64,000 bases of DNA from Desmodus rotundus (GCF_022682495.2 NC_071396.1:22193735-22257734); one strand, 5' to 3'. Positions 13,430 through 25,389 are shown, counted from the first letter of the stretch. The notes: generated from the letters alone by a model not told the origin. Numbers and translations are program-made.

Positions 13430-13870
13430 GGGCTCACAACTGGGCTCTCGAGTCTGAAGAACCTGGGTTTACAGTCCAGCTGACCATTTGACTCTGTGGC
13501 CTTGGGTCAGTTAGCCATCCCAAGCCTCAGTTTCCTTGTCTATAAAATGAGAAGAATAGCCCTGGCTGGTGTAGCTCAGTGGATTGAGCATGGGCTATGA
13601 ACCAAAGGGTTGCTGGTTCAGTTCCCAGACAGGGCATATGCCTGGGTTGCAGCCTGGTCCCCGGTGGGGGCCATGTGAGACGCAACCATACATTGATGTT
13701 TCTCTCCCTCCCTCCCTTCCCCTCTCTCTAGAATTAAATAAATAAAACCTTTAAAAAAGTAAAATGAGAATGATAGTAGAAGGCATTTTATACAATGTTG
13801 TGAGGATTGAGATAAAGATTTTACTTACAATGGTACTTTGCACATAGTAGGCTCTGTTAGAGATTATAAT
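13430..13870 (+). mobile_element. MIR SINE (sense) split by a Ves SINE
   Basis: The left half has GAACCTGGGTTTACAGTCC, CTGTGGCCTTGGGTCAGTTA and CCTCAGTTTCCTTGTC. The right half resumes after the Ves copy with GTTGTGAGGATTGAGAT and TTTGCACATAGTAGGCTC. Together they make one nearly complete MIR with an insertion at 13559. Confidence 0.9.
13559..13760 (+). mobile_element. Ves SINE (sense) nested in MIR
   Basis: Starts GCCCTGGCTGGTGTAGCTCA, contains the B-box-like GGTTGCTGGTTCAGTTCC, then a pyrimidine/A-rich 3' tail. Flanks AAAATGAGAAGAATA and AAAATGAGAATGATA are a target duplication of about 15 bp with two mismatches. It is the reference sense copy in this window. Confidence 0.95.
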
Positions 13871-14084
13871 GAAGGTGTCATAAAAAGGAATTGAGATTTA
13901 TAGGACACTTTCCTCTGTTGTCTTGTTAATTCACATGCCTATGAGGTAGATGGTGATAATCCTAACTTTTCAAAGGAGGAGCAGCTCCAGGGCTCTGTAG
14001 CTGCTGGTCATAGCTAATGGTTAACACTGTGCACCAGGCAGTGGTTGAAGCACTTTTTACCTACTGGTTTATTAACCATGCAGG

Positions 14085-14225
14085 TATACTATTATTTTCA
14101 CTTTACAGATAAAGGAAATCAGGCACAGAAAAGTTAAATCACTGGCCCAGAGTGACCCAGCCAGGAAGGGGCAGAGTTGGAATTCAAGGGCAGGAAGTTT
14201 GGCTTCAGAGCCCACTGTCCCTAAT
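14085..14225 (-). mobile_element. MIR SINE (antisense)
   Basis: CTTTACAGATAAAGGAAATC, CACTGGCCCAGAGTGACCC and GGGGCAGAGTTGGAATTCAA are in the order of the MIR complement. Confidence 0.85.
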
Positions 14226-14619
14226 CTCTGTTCTATTTCATGCAGCCTTTTGGGATGGTCAGAGCCATTTTGCAAACTAGAAAGCACTGCCTAACACGTG
14301 GTGCTACTGTGACCCTGACCTGGTCACTGTGCTGCAGAGACTACAGTCCACCAGGAGTGTGTCTTCTCCAGGCTGAACCTACTCACTTCCTGCTGCTCGG
14401 TGCACTCACCATGTTGGCCATGTTCTTACAGTAATACCTGCTGCAGTTCGTCAGTGCCCTTCCTCTGATGTGTCTCCAGAAATGGATGCAGGCCTCAGTG
14501 TGGCCTGAGCAGGGCAGCTCCAGTAGAGCTGTTGAATGCGGCTTCCGGTTGCAATGGCTCTTTAGTAACACAGTGACTCTCACGGTCAACAAAAACTCCT
14601 GTGTCATTGTCGTCGTCTT

Positions 14620-14640
14620 CTTTTTTTTTTTTTTTTTTAA
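14620..14640. repeat. Poly(T) tract
   Basis: About 18 consecutive T residues, probably a remnant tail of an unidentified antisense insertion. The flanks do not identify a family. Confidence 0.8.
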
Positions 14641-15057
14641 AGATGTCTGTTCTGCCAAACTGTTTTACCCTCATTTGATAGTTTACTCTGCAAGATAGTT
14701 TAGTACCTGCCTTCAAGGGGGGTGTGGCTTGAATGGAAGAGCAACTATAAATTCTCAGCATAGTGACTGTCACATAGTAGTACCTCAGTAAATAGTGGTT
14801 GTTTCCTTGTTGTGTGTATTTATCTAAACTTACCATATTCATAAAAATTACTTTGATAAATTCATTTATTTCCGTGATTCAAAATCATTGATAAAAATAT
14901 AGATTAGCTTGAGGCTAAAGATAGAATTGAATCTGCTTCCAGGCTGACAGAGGCCTAGATATGGGATTCGTACAGAAGCAAACCATTACTTTGTTCATCT
15001 CACACTTCACCATCTTATCAACTAAATATATGAGGGATATTTTTCAAAGATTTTTAA

Positions 15058-16290
15058 GTGTGTTTTATTGATTATGCTGTTACAGTTGTCCCATTTTTTT
15101 CTCCCCTTTATTCCCCTCCACCCTGTACCCCTCCACAAGTATCCCCTGCCCTTAGTTCATGCCCATGGGTCGTACATATAAGTTCTTTGGCTTCTCCATT
15201 TCCTATACTATTCTTAACCTCCCCCTATTTTGCACCCACAAATTATGCTTCTTATTCCCTGTATCTTTTCCCCCATTCTCCCCTCCCCCCTCCTTGCTGA
15301 TAACCCTCCATGTGATCTCTATTTTTGTGAATCTCTTCCTGTTCTAGTTGTTTGCTTAGTTTGTTTTTGTTTTTTGTGTTTAGGTTCAGTTGTTGATAGC
15401 TGCAAGTTTGTTGTCACTTTACTGTTCATAGTTTTGATCTTTTTCTTAGACAAGTCCCTTTAACATTTCATGTAATAATAAGGGCTTGGTGATGATGAAC
15501 TCCTTTAGCTTCACCTTGTTTGGGAAGCACTTTGTCTGCCCTTCCATTCTAAATGATAGCTTTGCTGGATAGAGCAATCTTCGATGTAGGTCCTTGCCTT
15601 TCATGACTTTGAATACTTCTTTCCAGCCCCTTCTTGCCTGCAAGGTTTCTTTTGAGAAATCAGCTCAGAGTCTTATGGGAACTCCTTTGTGGGCAACTGT
15701 CTCCTTTTTTCTCACTGCTTTTAGGGTTCTTTCCTTATCTTTAATCTGGGTAGTTATGATGTGCCTTGGTGTGTTCTTCCTTGGGTCCAACTTCTTTGGG
15801 ACTCTCTGAGCTTCCTGGACTTCCTGGAAGTCTGTTTCCTTGGTCAGATTGAGGAAGTTCTCCCTCATTATTTGTTCAAATAAGTTTTCAATTTCTTGCT
15901 CCTCCTCTTCTCCTTCTGGCACCCCTCTGATTCAGTATTGGAACGTTTAAAGTTGTCCCGGAGGTTCCTAAGCCTCTCCTCATTTTTTTGAATTCTTGTT
16001 TCTTCATTCTGTTCTAGTTGAATGTTTCTTTCTTCCTTCTACTCCAAAATGTTGATTTGAGTCCTGGTTTCCTTCCCTTCACTGTTGGTTCCCTGTATAT
16101 TTTTCTTTATTTCACTTTGCATAGCCTTCACTTCTTCCTCTATTTTGCTACCATACTCACCATTTCTGTGAGCATCCTGATTACCAGTGTTTTGAACTCT
16201 GCATCTGATAGGTTGGCTATCTCTTTGTCACTTAGTTGGTTTTTTGCAGTTTTGATCTGTTCTTTCATTTGGAGCCTCACCTTTGATACT
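15058..16290 (-). mobile_element. Half-L1 (HAL1-like) element with near full-length ORF1
   Basis: On the minus strand, ORF1 starts with an ATG at 16268 and ends at a TAA at 15446-15448, about 823 nt. The deduced fragments carry the L1 ORF1p coiled-coil region and the conserved RNA-recognition blocks (for example the region after PEGEE, 15665-15922, and the C-terminal part with PAKLSF, 15446-15643). At least one in-frame TGA (15665-15667) and a frameshift near 15925 break it. About 385 nt after the stop comes a polyadenylation signal and the 3' end at about 15060. There is no ORF2 between, which defines a half-L1. Known family fact: HAL1 elements consist of ORF1 plus 3' UTR and are mobilised in trans. 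Confidence 0.85.
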
Positions 16291-16299
16291 AGACCTTAA

Positions 16300-17000
16300 G
16301 ACATCTTGCAGCAGTCTCTTCAAATTAATATCCATATGGTGGTGGTCCTCAATTTTTATCTTATGGCCCATCAGTTATTTTGGTTAGATTCAGTGGGCCC
16401 CATCACCCTCTAGAACCAAAACAAAACTTCCCTTTTCATCAACAACACATTTAGACATAATATTCAGTAACAATCTGTAAAATTCTACCTACAGTAGATG
16501 AACATTTAATAATGTTGACCATAAGAGCTGGGCAGTTCAGTTACTTACAGAATTTAGTGAGCATTGTGACATAAAGATTAAGCCTGGACCAGCAGAAAAC
16601 CATGGCTCCAGGAAACATGTAGTTCTGCAGACTAGGGTGGAAGACGCAGTGGCCGAGATACTTGCTCTGGTGGGTCGCGGGAATGAAGGTTTGAGAGAAA
16701 TTTTGGAGGTCAGCAGTTACCGGCACTGTGCCTGGAAGTCACCAGGTATCAGGGTTTAGACAACTCGACTTCTTAATAGTTGTCATGGAACTCTTGAATT
16801 TCATTTAGACTATTTTTACAAGCCACTCACTAGGTTTACTTGAACATTTCTTAAAAATAAGCTGTGCTTAGGGCCAAAATAAAGTCACATGGTGCTGAAT
16901 GAATATAGACATAAGTCTAAAGACATAATTTAGTAGGTATGGCCCCTCCCTTCTCCCTCTCACATTATTTTCACCTCCCTCAACTCCCACCCCCCAATCA
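16300..17000. other. Intronic sequence, no recognised feature
   Basis: No exon, RNA gene or repeat that I can name. Confidence 0.5.
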
Positions 17001-17004
17001 TCCG

Positions 17005-17115
17005 TTGATTCATTCAACAGATATTTGAACCCCTATGTTTGGCATAGGTTAGTAAGACCTGGTTCATGTTCTGTAGGAGTCCAAAATCTGTTGGGGAAAC
17101 CCAGAAAATAAATAT
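17005..17115. repeat. Ancient interspersed repeat, class unresolved
   Basis: TTCATTCAACAGATATTTGAA, a degraded GCACTG/GGCATAGG block and CCAGAAAATAAATATACAAG are typical of a very old mammalian repeat. Similar text occurs at 13305-13410 and 29490-29745. Confidence 0.45.
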
Positions 17116-17119
17116 ACAA

Positions 17120-17980
17120 GAGTGTCTAGGTATGGCAGTTTATAGATAATTAAGCAACTTTTCTAATGACTGTGAAAAACAAAGAATATTAAACTCATTC
17201 AAAGCGACAAAAGTAGAATGAAGGTTAATGTTACTTAAAACAGGGCCATCATTGTTTTCTAAGATCAGCTCTGGTCCTTCACATTAATTACACTGCCAGG
17301 CAGTGGTGGGAATAGGCAGATTAAACACTTCACTTAAAAACACAGCACAGATAGATTTACTCGTAAAGTGGAGATGGTCACTCTCTGCATGACCCGTGGA
17401 GGCGGCGCTGGCTGAAATGAGGTGCACTGCATGCCGTCGTGTAAACTGGAGGTCTGTGCAGAGAAACTCGTACTCTTAAAAGGATGCACTTTGTCCCAGT
17501 GTTTGGTTATCTGCCTACAAAGGGAGTTGTATTGTTGTTATTGGGGGGAAATCAGCTCATTATTAGAGTTATTAATTTCTTAAGGGTCTGATTTACATGG
17601 TTTTATGATCAGTCTTTTCAATAAGGATTGCTGACTTTGTGTCTATTAAGTCTTAATTGAAATGAGCATTTTAGAGATTACTGATTACCTCTCCAAGCAT
17701 TAAGACTAGGGCTAAGTTTAAACGTTTAAGTACTACATTTGAGTCCATTCATTTTGGGAACTTAAAAAATACCAGCCTGTTGTTATCATTGCATGATTCC
17801 GCATTAAGAAAATTAAAAGCAAAACAAACATTTATTCTTTTATAGAGTAACCCAAAAGAGGAAATAGCTAGCTGTTTACCAGCTGCAGTAAGAACAGCAA
17901 GCTCAGTGCTTTACAGCTGCACTTCAGAAGTGTTCCACGCCACTCAGTCACCCACTCAAGTGAACGAAACTTGCAGAACT
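17120..17980. other. Intronic sequence, no recognised feature
   Basis: Nothing identifiable is visible in this stretch. Confidence 0.5.
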
Positions 17981-17984
17981 GATT

Positions 17985-18580
17985 GTGTCGCCTCCTTGTT
18001 CAAACTCTTCAGTGGCTCCCTACTGCCCATAAGATAACCAACCGTAAGTTGGTTATCAAGGAATGCTAACCTTCCATGAAGGGCCTTGGACATGGGCGGC
18101 CTCATCTGTCACACCCCTTGCCTCACACTTCGGCCCCCCTTGCTTGCACTTTATGCACTGCACGTGCTTCTGCGCACACGCCTGTGCACACACACACCAT
18201 GCAGTTTCTTGTCTCCCGTTGTGACTTTCTGTCTTTCAGGAACATTGTCCCTCTTCTCCTTTGCCTGGCTATTTCCTTGTTCTTCCTCCAAGACCCATTT
18301 TCCCTGACCCCAAGAGTAGGACCGTCATTGTGTCTTGCATATGCCCTAACTAAAGATGTTCAGAACTGAACTCCTCATTGTCACCTGTTGTCTTCATCCA
18401 TTAATGGTAATCCCATTTTTCCAGCTTCTCAGTCCAAACCCTCGAGTCGTTCTCTCTCAAACCCCGAACCAATCCTTCTGAAAAGGCTGCATATTCTGCC
18501 TTCAAAATAGTATGAGCTCCAGCCACTCCTTACCACCTGCTCGGAGCAGTCACCACCCCTCACCTGAGTTAGTGTAGGGG
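17985..18580 (+). mobile_element. L2 LINE fragments (sense)
   Basis: CTTCAGTGGCTCCCTACTGCC, CCATGAAGGGCCTTGGACATG and a later CAGAACTGAACTCCTCATTG are degraded L2 ORF blocks. Their order suggests two separate or rearranged L2 pieces. No coding capacity remains. Confidence 0.65.
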
Positions 18581-18589
18581 CCAGCCTCT

Positions 18590-18750
18590 GACGCCTGCCA
18601 GCCTTCAGTTGTTTCCACGTCGGGGGCCAGCAGACTCTGTGCAGAGGGCCAGACGGGAACAATTTCAGTCTTTGTGGCCAGCACAGTTTCGGTCGCAGCT
18701 GCTCAGCTCTGCAGTTGTAGCATGAAAGCAGGCATAGGTGATAATGTAAC
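18590..18750. mobile_element. hAT-type short element fragment
   Basis: GGCCAGCAGACTCTGTGCAGA, CAGTCTTTGTGGCCAGCAC, then CAGCTCTGCAGTTGTAGCATG and GAAAGCAGGCATAGG match a widespread mammalian non-autonomous DNA element whose exact name I cannot confirm by eye. Confidence 0.5.
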
Positions 18751-18989
18751 CAAGTGAGTGTCCACTGAAGCCACTGACAATACAAAGCAGGCTGTGGGAT
18801 GTAGCTTGCCAGCTGGTGGTCTCTGCAGCCCTGTGTGCTTTGTGTCCCCCCTCGTTACCTCTCCGACCTCAGCTTCCACTCTCCCCCCACTTTGCTGTCT
18901 CCTCTGCAGACACACTGACCCTCCTTTCCCTCAGACATGCTGGGCACACTGAGCCTGGACGCTCACTTCCTCATCTCTTCCAGATTTGC

Positions 18990-19510
18990 TCAGATGTCAA
19001 TTCTCAGAGAGGGTGACCTGACCACCCCATTAATAATTATGCCCCAGCATTGTATTCCCCATTCCTGTTTCCCCCACAATAGTTCTCTTCTAGCAGACTA
19101 TGTATTATTCTGTGTTCACTTGTGTGTTTGTTTGCCCCTTTTCCTCCCACTAGAATACGTGTTCCCTGAAGGCAGTCACTTTGTTCTGTTCGTTATTATG
19201 TCCCCAAAGTCTAGAACATTGTCTGATATAGTGGGTGCTCAGAAAATATTTGTTAAGTGAACAAATAGTGGATATTTTTAAGATTTTTTTTAAGGTGGTT
19301 GTTTTTTAAATGAGTTTTTCCTTCTGTCTTCCCACTACCCAATCCTGTTTCACAATATTAATTTTGCTTTAGCTGTCCTGTCCTCTCCCATCCCCCTTCT
19401 CTGCATTCAGGCTCTGGTCTCATCTGTAGGTCGGGACCCTCTTATCCTGTCTCCAGTCCCTCCCCTACAATAGCCTGAGTGATGTTTGGGAAGTTTGAAG
19501 TAGGATTATT
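18990..19510 (+). mobile_element. L2 LINE 3' fragments (sense)
   Basis: The 3' end is clear: CACTAGAATACGTGTTCCCTG, then GGGTGCTCAGAAAATATTTG and TTAAGTGAACAAA, the L2 terminus near 19265. CACCAATAGCC-type text up to about 19490 looks like a further L2 ORF piece. Confidence 0.7.
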
Positions 19511-19534
19511 TTGCTACTGTTATTCAGAATTTGG

Positions 19535-19665
19535 CCTGTTGCTAATCAGAATCCTTTGGAATGCTTGTTTAAAATTCCAAGATTCTAGGCCTCATCCCAT
19601 CCCTACTAAATCACAATTTCAGAGGGAGGGGTTGGGAATGATTGTGTTTTAAGAGTTAGACCAGA
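19535..19665. mobile_element. MER5-like hAT element
   Basis: GCTAATCAGAATCCTTTGGAA, TTGTTTAAAATTCCAAGATTC and CTAAATCACAATTTCAGAGG follow the MER5A order. It is the better preserved of two MER5-like copies here. Confidence 0.65.
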
Positions 19666-19764
19666 GGATTCTTACTGAACACATTTGGCTACATTGGGCT
19701 TCTAAACAAAGCTCCTTGGCAAGTCAGCAAGAGCCTCTCTGCCCCACCCCCATCCCATCTGCTG

Positions 19765-19965
19765 CCCGCATGTCATTGTCTAGCAAGGTCTACCACTCGC
19801 GTTTCTCTCAGGGTGCCGTATTGTTCCTGCTTTTGGCAAATATTCTATCCCCTCTACTTGCAATCTCCCCCTACTCTCGAAAACTTCTAGTTTTATCCTT
19901 CAAAGTTTTGCTCCTGCATTACCTTCTCCATAAAGTCTTCTCTGATGCCTCATCCCCGTGAAAGC
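19765..19965 (+). mobile_element. L2 LINE fragment (sense)
   Basis: CCTTCAAAGTTTTGCTCCTGC and CCATAAAGTCTTCTCTGATGC are degraded versions of the common L2 block near its ORF2 3' part. Confidence 0.65.
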
Positions 19966-20714
19966 GTTAACCATCTTTGCTGTCCGGGTACTTTGTATGA
20001 CTCTGTTGTGTGTATGACACTGTCCCGGACACTCTGCATGACTGTCTTCCCAGTTCTGACACACACACACCCGCCCCCGGAACCAGTTCCGTTGTTTAGG
20101 TATTAGGTATATTCTTTCTGAGAGATACTGCTCACGTTTCAGACCAGAGATTTGGGAGAGTGCTATAGACCTGCTTGCTCCCCCAGAACCTAGTTTTTAA
20201 TTGGCACATTGCTATGACAGTAACTCTCCTACTGAGTTCTGCCACACATGCAACAGTGTATTAGCAAGCAAGCCCCAAATACTCTTACAAACGTTTCTAA
20301 GCTGGATGACGTTCCCGTTCTCCATCCTTTTAGCAGCACTGAGCTGACAAACACCTTTTATGAAAGGTATATTCTAGGCAAAAGTGCCAGTCTGGTTTTA
20401 GGATTCAGTTTAACCTAGTTGGAATCAGACAATGGAATTTCCGTATAGGAAACTAAGCACAGAAACAGCAGGAATTAGTCCCAAAGAGTGCAGCCACCGG
20501 GTTCCCTGGACTTGTATGTGTTCATGGAGAGCAGCGGTCCCTACTTGACACATTCCTGGGCAAACCAGGTATTTTGAACACCGTTCTTTATAGTCACTTC
20601 TTTCTGTTATGCTAATTACCAAACTCTGGGTTTGAGGAGAGGTAAGGACACAGGACTTTTCTCACTGGAGTGAGGTTTTTGATTGGAAGCTCGACATTAA
20701 CCAGTGATTGTGTG

Positions 20715-20842
20715 CAGGGGTGGGCAGAAGTAGGTTCACAGTTCATATGGAAGAAGACATGCAGATTATGGTCATTACAATGGCTTGTTAGTGCAAAAGG
20801 ATGTTGCAGTGGCACAGTAAACCTACTTTTGTCCACCCTGTA
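20715..20842. mobile_element. Mariner-type MITE
   Basis: Inverted ends are CAGGGGTGGGCAGAAGTAGG on the left and CCTACTTTTGTCCACCCTG on the right, followed by TA. It has no coding capacity. The same terminal sequence occurs at 28555-28670 and 63643-63777. Confidence 0.8.
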
Positions 20843-20844
20843 TG

Positions 20845-21980
20845 TCCAGTAGTGTTTTCGCAAATGTTAACTCACCACTGTAGGATGAATATCAGAAACC
20901 TAATCCATGCCCTCCAGTTCATTAAAACAAATAAATGTGTTACGCTCTTCTAGTAGGTTAGATATACCTCTGTTCCAGACTCGAGTTGAACCAGGTGTGG
21001 AACTTTTTGTCTCTGTGTCGCATGCCTAGTGTAGTGCTTGCCCAGGGGCCCTGAGAGGTGCTGACATAAATATTTGTAACCATAAGCAGCTGGGTTTTTG
21101 TTCTGTTTTTATTTTTCTTCTAATGCTTAATTAAATGGCAGACTCTGTGCCAGGGAGTAATATTAATAACATAACAAGTTTGCCATAGTTGTCTGAGCTG
21201 TGTCTTACCAGTGGCATCTCCTTGCATGGCTGGAGAACCATGTGACTCCGTGGGTGGGGATCAAGTTGAGGCCTGCTTGGGGTCCCCAGCCTCCTGTGGA
21301 GAGAGGTTGCTCTGTCCCCCACTCGGTCTGCGGTTCTGGTGATGTGGGCGAGTGGCATAGACTCAGCCCTGCGTAGGAGCCTGAGGAAGAGCTGTGTGGG
21401 GCTGGCGAGAGTGCAGCTGAGGTTAACAAATTATAAGTCTCTGTTCTGACCGCAGAGCCACACAGCTCAAATATAAACTGCTTCACCAGATGATTCCGCA
21501 TCTGTAAAGTACCTCCATCAGTCCATGCTCAAAGGGAAATGGACTGTAGTAGGCATCATTATAGCCTCTCGATTACACGGCCTGTGGGGAGCACTGTCCT
21601 TAAGCACGTTGATTTTTAAATGTGTACTGGCGTGTTTTCTCTTGGGCTAGAATTAGGGCCCAGTAAGGAAAGTAATGCGTCTGGGGTTAAATAGTCCATC
21701 ATTCTTGGGCCACTTGGGGAGTAATTTGGAGCAAGGCTGTTTATTATCTTTTCTTTTTTTCCCTGCATTTTTCACATTCCTGTGAATATGGTCAAAAGAA
21801 TCTATTGGACTTTGTAAAAGTTCAATTTATACTACTAGTTAACATGGCTATCTTCTGCTTCCTGCACAGACGATAACTACTGCGTGAAAATACCCTATGG
21901 GAGCATCATACCAGTGTCGAAGCTGTTGCCCTGTTATATGACAGAAGGTGCTGATGGCTACAGAGCTTTTAAAAAGTCAG
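20845..21980. other. Intronic sequence, no recognised feature
   Basis: Somewhat higher GC content around 21200-21420, but no exon with splice sites or repeat that I can name. Confidence 0.5.
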
Positions 21981-21984
21981 TAGA

Positions 21985-22470
21985 CAAAGAATGAATAACT
22001 CAATAGAAAAACCGAATAAAGGATGTAAGCAATTAACAAAGGAACATAAAATGGCCAGTAAAAATATGAAAAAATGTTTACTTTTACAAATTCAGTAAAG
22101 ACTAAAACATTACCGACATTAAGCTTTTACCTATCAAATTGAGTAGTAGGAATAACATGTACTGTCAGGTTCGGAGAGTGGGTGGGAGGGTATGCGCACT
22201 GTTAAAATGCTGCTGTGTATAAGCTGACATAACCGTTCTGGAGAGAATTTTGGCAATAAAACAATTTTAAGACTTACAGTTTCACTTCTAGGAAGTTAAT
22301 TTTAGGGAGGCATCAAGGATATGTACAATGGAGGAGGTTCAAAACTGTTCATCACAGTATTGTTTGTAGTAGCAAAAAGTTTTAAAAATACATTTTAAGG
22401 AAAAAAACCTAAATGCCTTTATAAATTCTGTTTTATAACATGTGTTTATCATTTACGATTAGTAAAAAAA
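21985..22470 (+). mobile_element. Ancient L1 3' fragment (sense)
   Basis: CAATAGAAAAACCGAATAAAG, the AACCGTTCTGGAGAGAATTTT block and GTTTGTAGTAGCAAAAAG are degraded landmarks of the terminal part of L1 ORF2. Confidence 0.6.
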
Positions 22471-22619
22471 AACAATTAGTAAAATAATTAGTCAAAAGTC
22501 AATTACAATGAGTCACCTTTTGATGATTTTATTTGTTTAACAGTTTTCCTGTGATCAGGAAAGCAACAAAGCTTGCTGAGCTCTTACTCAGAGTGACTTT
22601 ATTCCCTGTGAATCTGTCC

Positions 22620-23500
22620 TTAGTTCTCTTCTTTTCTCCCTGTACTCTTCTCTCCCTGGGCAATCTCTGGCAGCCACATGGCTTCAGCTGTCCCCTGTGA
22701 AGATGGCTCCTAAATCTGCATCTTCAGCCATGGCCTGTTTTTGGAGTTCCAGACTGGCATTTCCACCTGCCGTTTGAACACCTATCTCCACCTGGATGGC
22801 CTACCAGCATGGCAAACTCAGTATGTCCAAACAAATGCACTCCTCCCTCCCAAACCCGTGTTCCCTATTTCCTTCCATGAGTGGTCAGCTGAGCTCAGCC
22901 GGACACAAAGCCTTTAAACCATCTTCGATTCAGCCCTGTCCCTCGCTCTGTCTGTGGAAGCACTGGCCAGGTCCTCTCGCCCCTCTCCTGTTCATTACCC
23001 GCCCCCTCCACTGTGCCCGCGCCGTGTTTTCCCGCCCTGTCCCAGGCCCCCTCTGCATCTGGCTGTGGTTCCTTTTCTGTCTGTTCCAGTGAGGATCAAA
23101 CTGGTCTTCTCGGTGTCCTGTTTCTCCCTGCCCCCTTTCCCAAATCCATCGCAGTCACGCTTCTGAAGCAGCTCTGACCACGTTGCTCCCTGCCTAAACA
23201 CGGTGGCTTCCCTCTGCCTGTAGAATAAAGGTCGTTCTGCTTAGCAGGCATTCAGATTTCTCCACAAGCTGGCCCCTCTTTTCAGTTTTCTTCCCTTTTC
23301 TCAAGAACTCTCTGCTTTAGCAATCTGAATGTTCCTTATCACCAGATATATTCTGTATTTTGCATTTAAAACTTCCCTTATATGATTCACTATTTTCGAA
23401 ATGCCCTCTTTTCCAACTTTTATATCTCTTTTAAGCTCAGCTCATATACTGCTTCTTCCATGAAGTCTGCCATGAGCTGTCTTCATGCTCTCGCAGTGCT
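22620..23500 (+). mobile_element. L2 LINE, about 0.9 kb (sense)
   Basis: Landmarks occur in L2 order: CTCAGTATGTCCAAAC, GCAGTCACGCTTCTG, then CACGTTGCTCCCTGCC, GGTGGCTTCCCTCTGCC and CTCAGCTCATATACTGCTTC. All reading frames are broken. It is the longest L2 piece in the window. Confidence 0.75.
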
Positions 23501-24289
23501 TCCATTCACTGTCTTGTCTTTCTATTCGGAATAGTTGAGTGGGCTTTAATTTTGGTCTTCTGAAAGGCCCGTATTGCCCTGTGTGTACTAGAGGCTGCAC
23601 GAAGAGAAACTGCCCTTGTTCTCATCACTGTTTTGGGTTTTTTTTCTGTGCTAGTTTCATTTTTGCTATGGTACAGATTTGAAAAATTACTTCTCAAAAC
23701 ATAAAGTCTGAGTTTATTTATGGCAAGATGTATTATTTATAAAATAAAATTGAGTTAAAAAAAAGTCAGGGTATTTAAATGCACACAGATTGCCCTTCCC
23801 TATTACCCCCATTCAATATGCTAATTGATGCAGTGAACGAAATTTCTTACTTTTTATAAAGTTTTTAATTGTACCTTTAGGACTTAAGAGATTTACATAA
23901 ACTAAGCAGGTATAATTGAAATCTGAAGTTTTAAAAATTATTCTTATAGTAAATACTAACTTGTTCTCAGTCCAGTTCTTTCAGTGACTTACTTTTCCCG
24001 CCAGAGCTAGATTTACATAAACCCCAAGGTAGGCATAGGTGTGGGTGGGCGTGCCTTGGGAGTGGATGGGGAAGAGACTTACCAGGTACGACTGGAGAGA
24101 TGGAAAAACTTTAAGCGGTATGTCCGTCTGGGAGAATTGAGCATTATGCATGAAGAGTGTATCACTGTAGCAGGCAGAGGTCACGTAGGAGCCTGTGTTA
24201 CCAATTTCATCTGAACTCTTCAGTCAAACGAAACACAAGCTTTACTGAGCCAGGAATTGAGCAAGAATAGAGGAGGTTATTTCCCCTCT

Positions 24290-24470
24290 GGACTGCCACT
24301 TGCAGTCTCTGTGACCTTTGCCAAGTTTTTCATTCTCCTTGGAGTTCAGTGTTCTAGTATCTAAAATGGCGAGACTAGTTGTACCTATCTCATAAATTTG
24401 TTTTGAAGACTAACTGAGCTAACGCCTGGCTTGTAGTTAGCACTTACTAAATTTTAACTACCAGCATTAC
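24290..24470 (+). mobile_element. MIR SINE (sense)
   Basis: CTCTGTGACCTTTGCCAAG, AGTATCTAAAATGGCGAG and GTACCTATCTCATAAATTTG lie in MIR order. Confidence 0.75.
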
Positions 24471-24479
24471 AAAGGGCAG

Positions 24480-25175
24480 AGTGCTCTGTAAACCAAGGCA
24501 GTACATTTTCATAGGATAGATTTCTCAGGTAGTAAACCTTGTCCCCTCATTCAAGACAAAAATTGTATTTTGGTAGCTTATAAAATTTTAGTTGTCTTAG
24601 CTTTGAATCAGTGTTTTAAAATAATTCAGTTCAAAAGGGAAAATAAAAGTTTCCTGGTTCAACATCATATTGAATACAAGCCTTCCAATGCCAGAAATAA
24701 ATGTCTTCAGATTCCAAAGTATCTCAAACCTCTTCCTTCCTTTTATTCTCAGAGTAAAAAACAAATTTGTGGTGTTTTTAATCTTAAAAACGTCCTCAAT
24801 CATGTATATTTTCATATCAAAAAGGAAAAAACAGTATTTAATTGTTTTGCTTATGTTTAAATAGGCTTTTCCCAGTGGGAAATTGAAATATTTAAAGTTG
24901 GTGTCTCAAAGAGATGGCAGATAAGGACCATACCCCAGAATTCTATAGTGGGCGACTGCATTGTTTCTTTTTCGGGCCACTGTCTAGACCCTTCTGCCGC
25001 CTCCACCCCGAACCTTCAGGGCTGTACAGTCACGGCTAGTGCTGCTACTCTGCAGGAAGGGCTCAGGACAACTAGGGGGTCTCACTTCAGTCCCTAACAC
25101 GTCTCTAGAGGTGGAAATATTTTAATTTGTCTTGACAGACTTTGATATAGAACTACAAAGCAATGACTGTTACTC
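24480..25175. other. Intronic sequence, no recognised feature
   Basis: Nothing identifiable is visible. The overlapping short frames at 24570-24864 are AT-rich and resemble no protein. Confidence 0.5.
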
Positions 25176-25178
25176 CTT

Positions 25179-25388
25179 CTCTTTTTTAAAGATTTTATTT
25201 ATGTATTTTTAGAGAGGGGAAGGGAGAGAGAAAGAGGGAGAGAAACATCAGTGTGTGGTTGCCTCTTATGCACCCCTACTGGGGACCTGGCCTGCAACCC
25301 AGGCTTGTTCCCTAGACTGGGAATCGAACCAGCAACCCTTTGATTCGTGGACTGGCACTCAATCCACTGAGCCACACCAGCCAAGGCA
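25179..25388 (-). mobile_element. Ves SINE (antisense)
   Basis: T-rich start, GATTTTATTTATGTATTTTT, GA-rich tail, GGGAATCGAACCAGCAACCC (the complement of the B box) and GAGCCACACCAGCCAAGGC. Full length, with no clear target duplication. Confidence 0.93.
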
Positions 25389-25389
25389 G

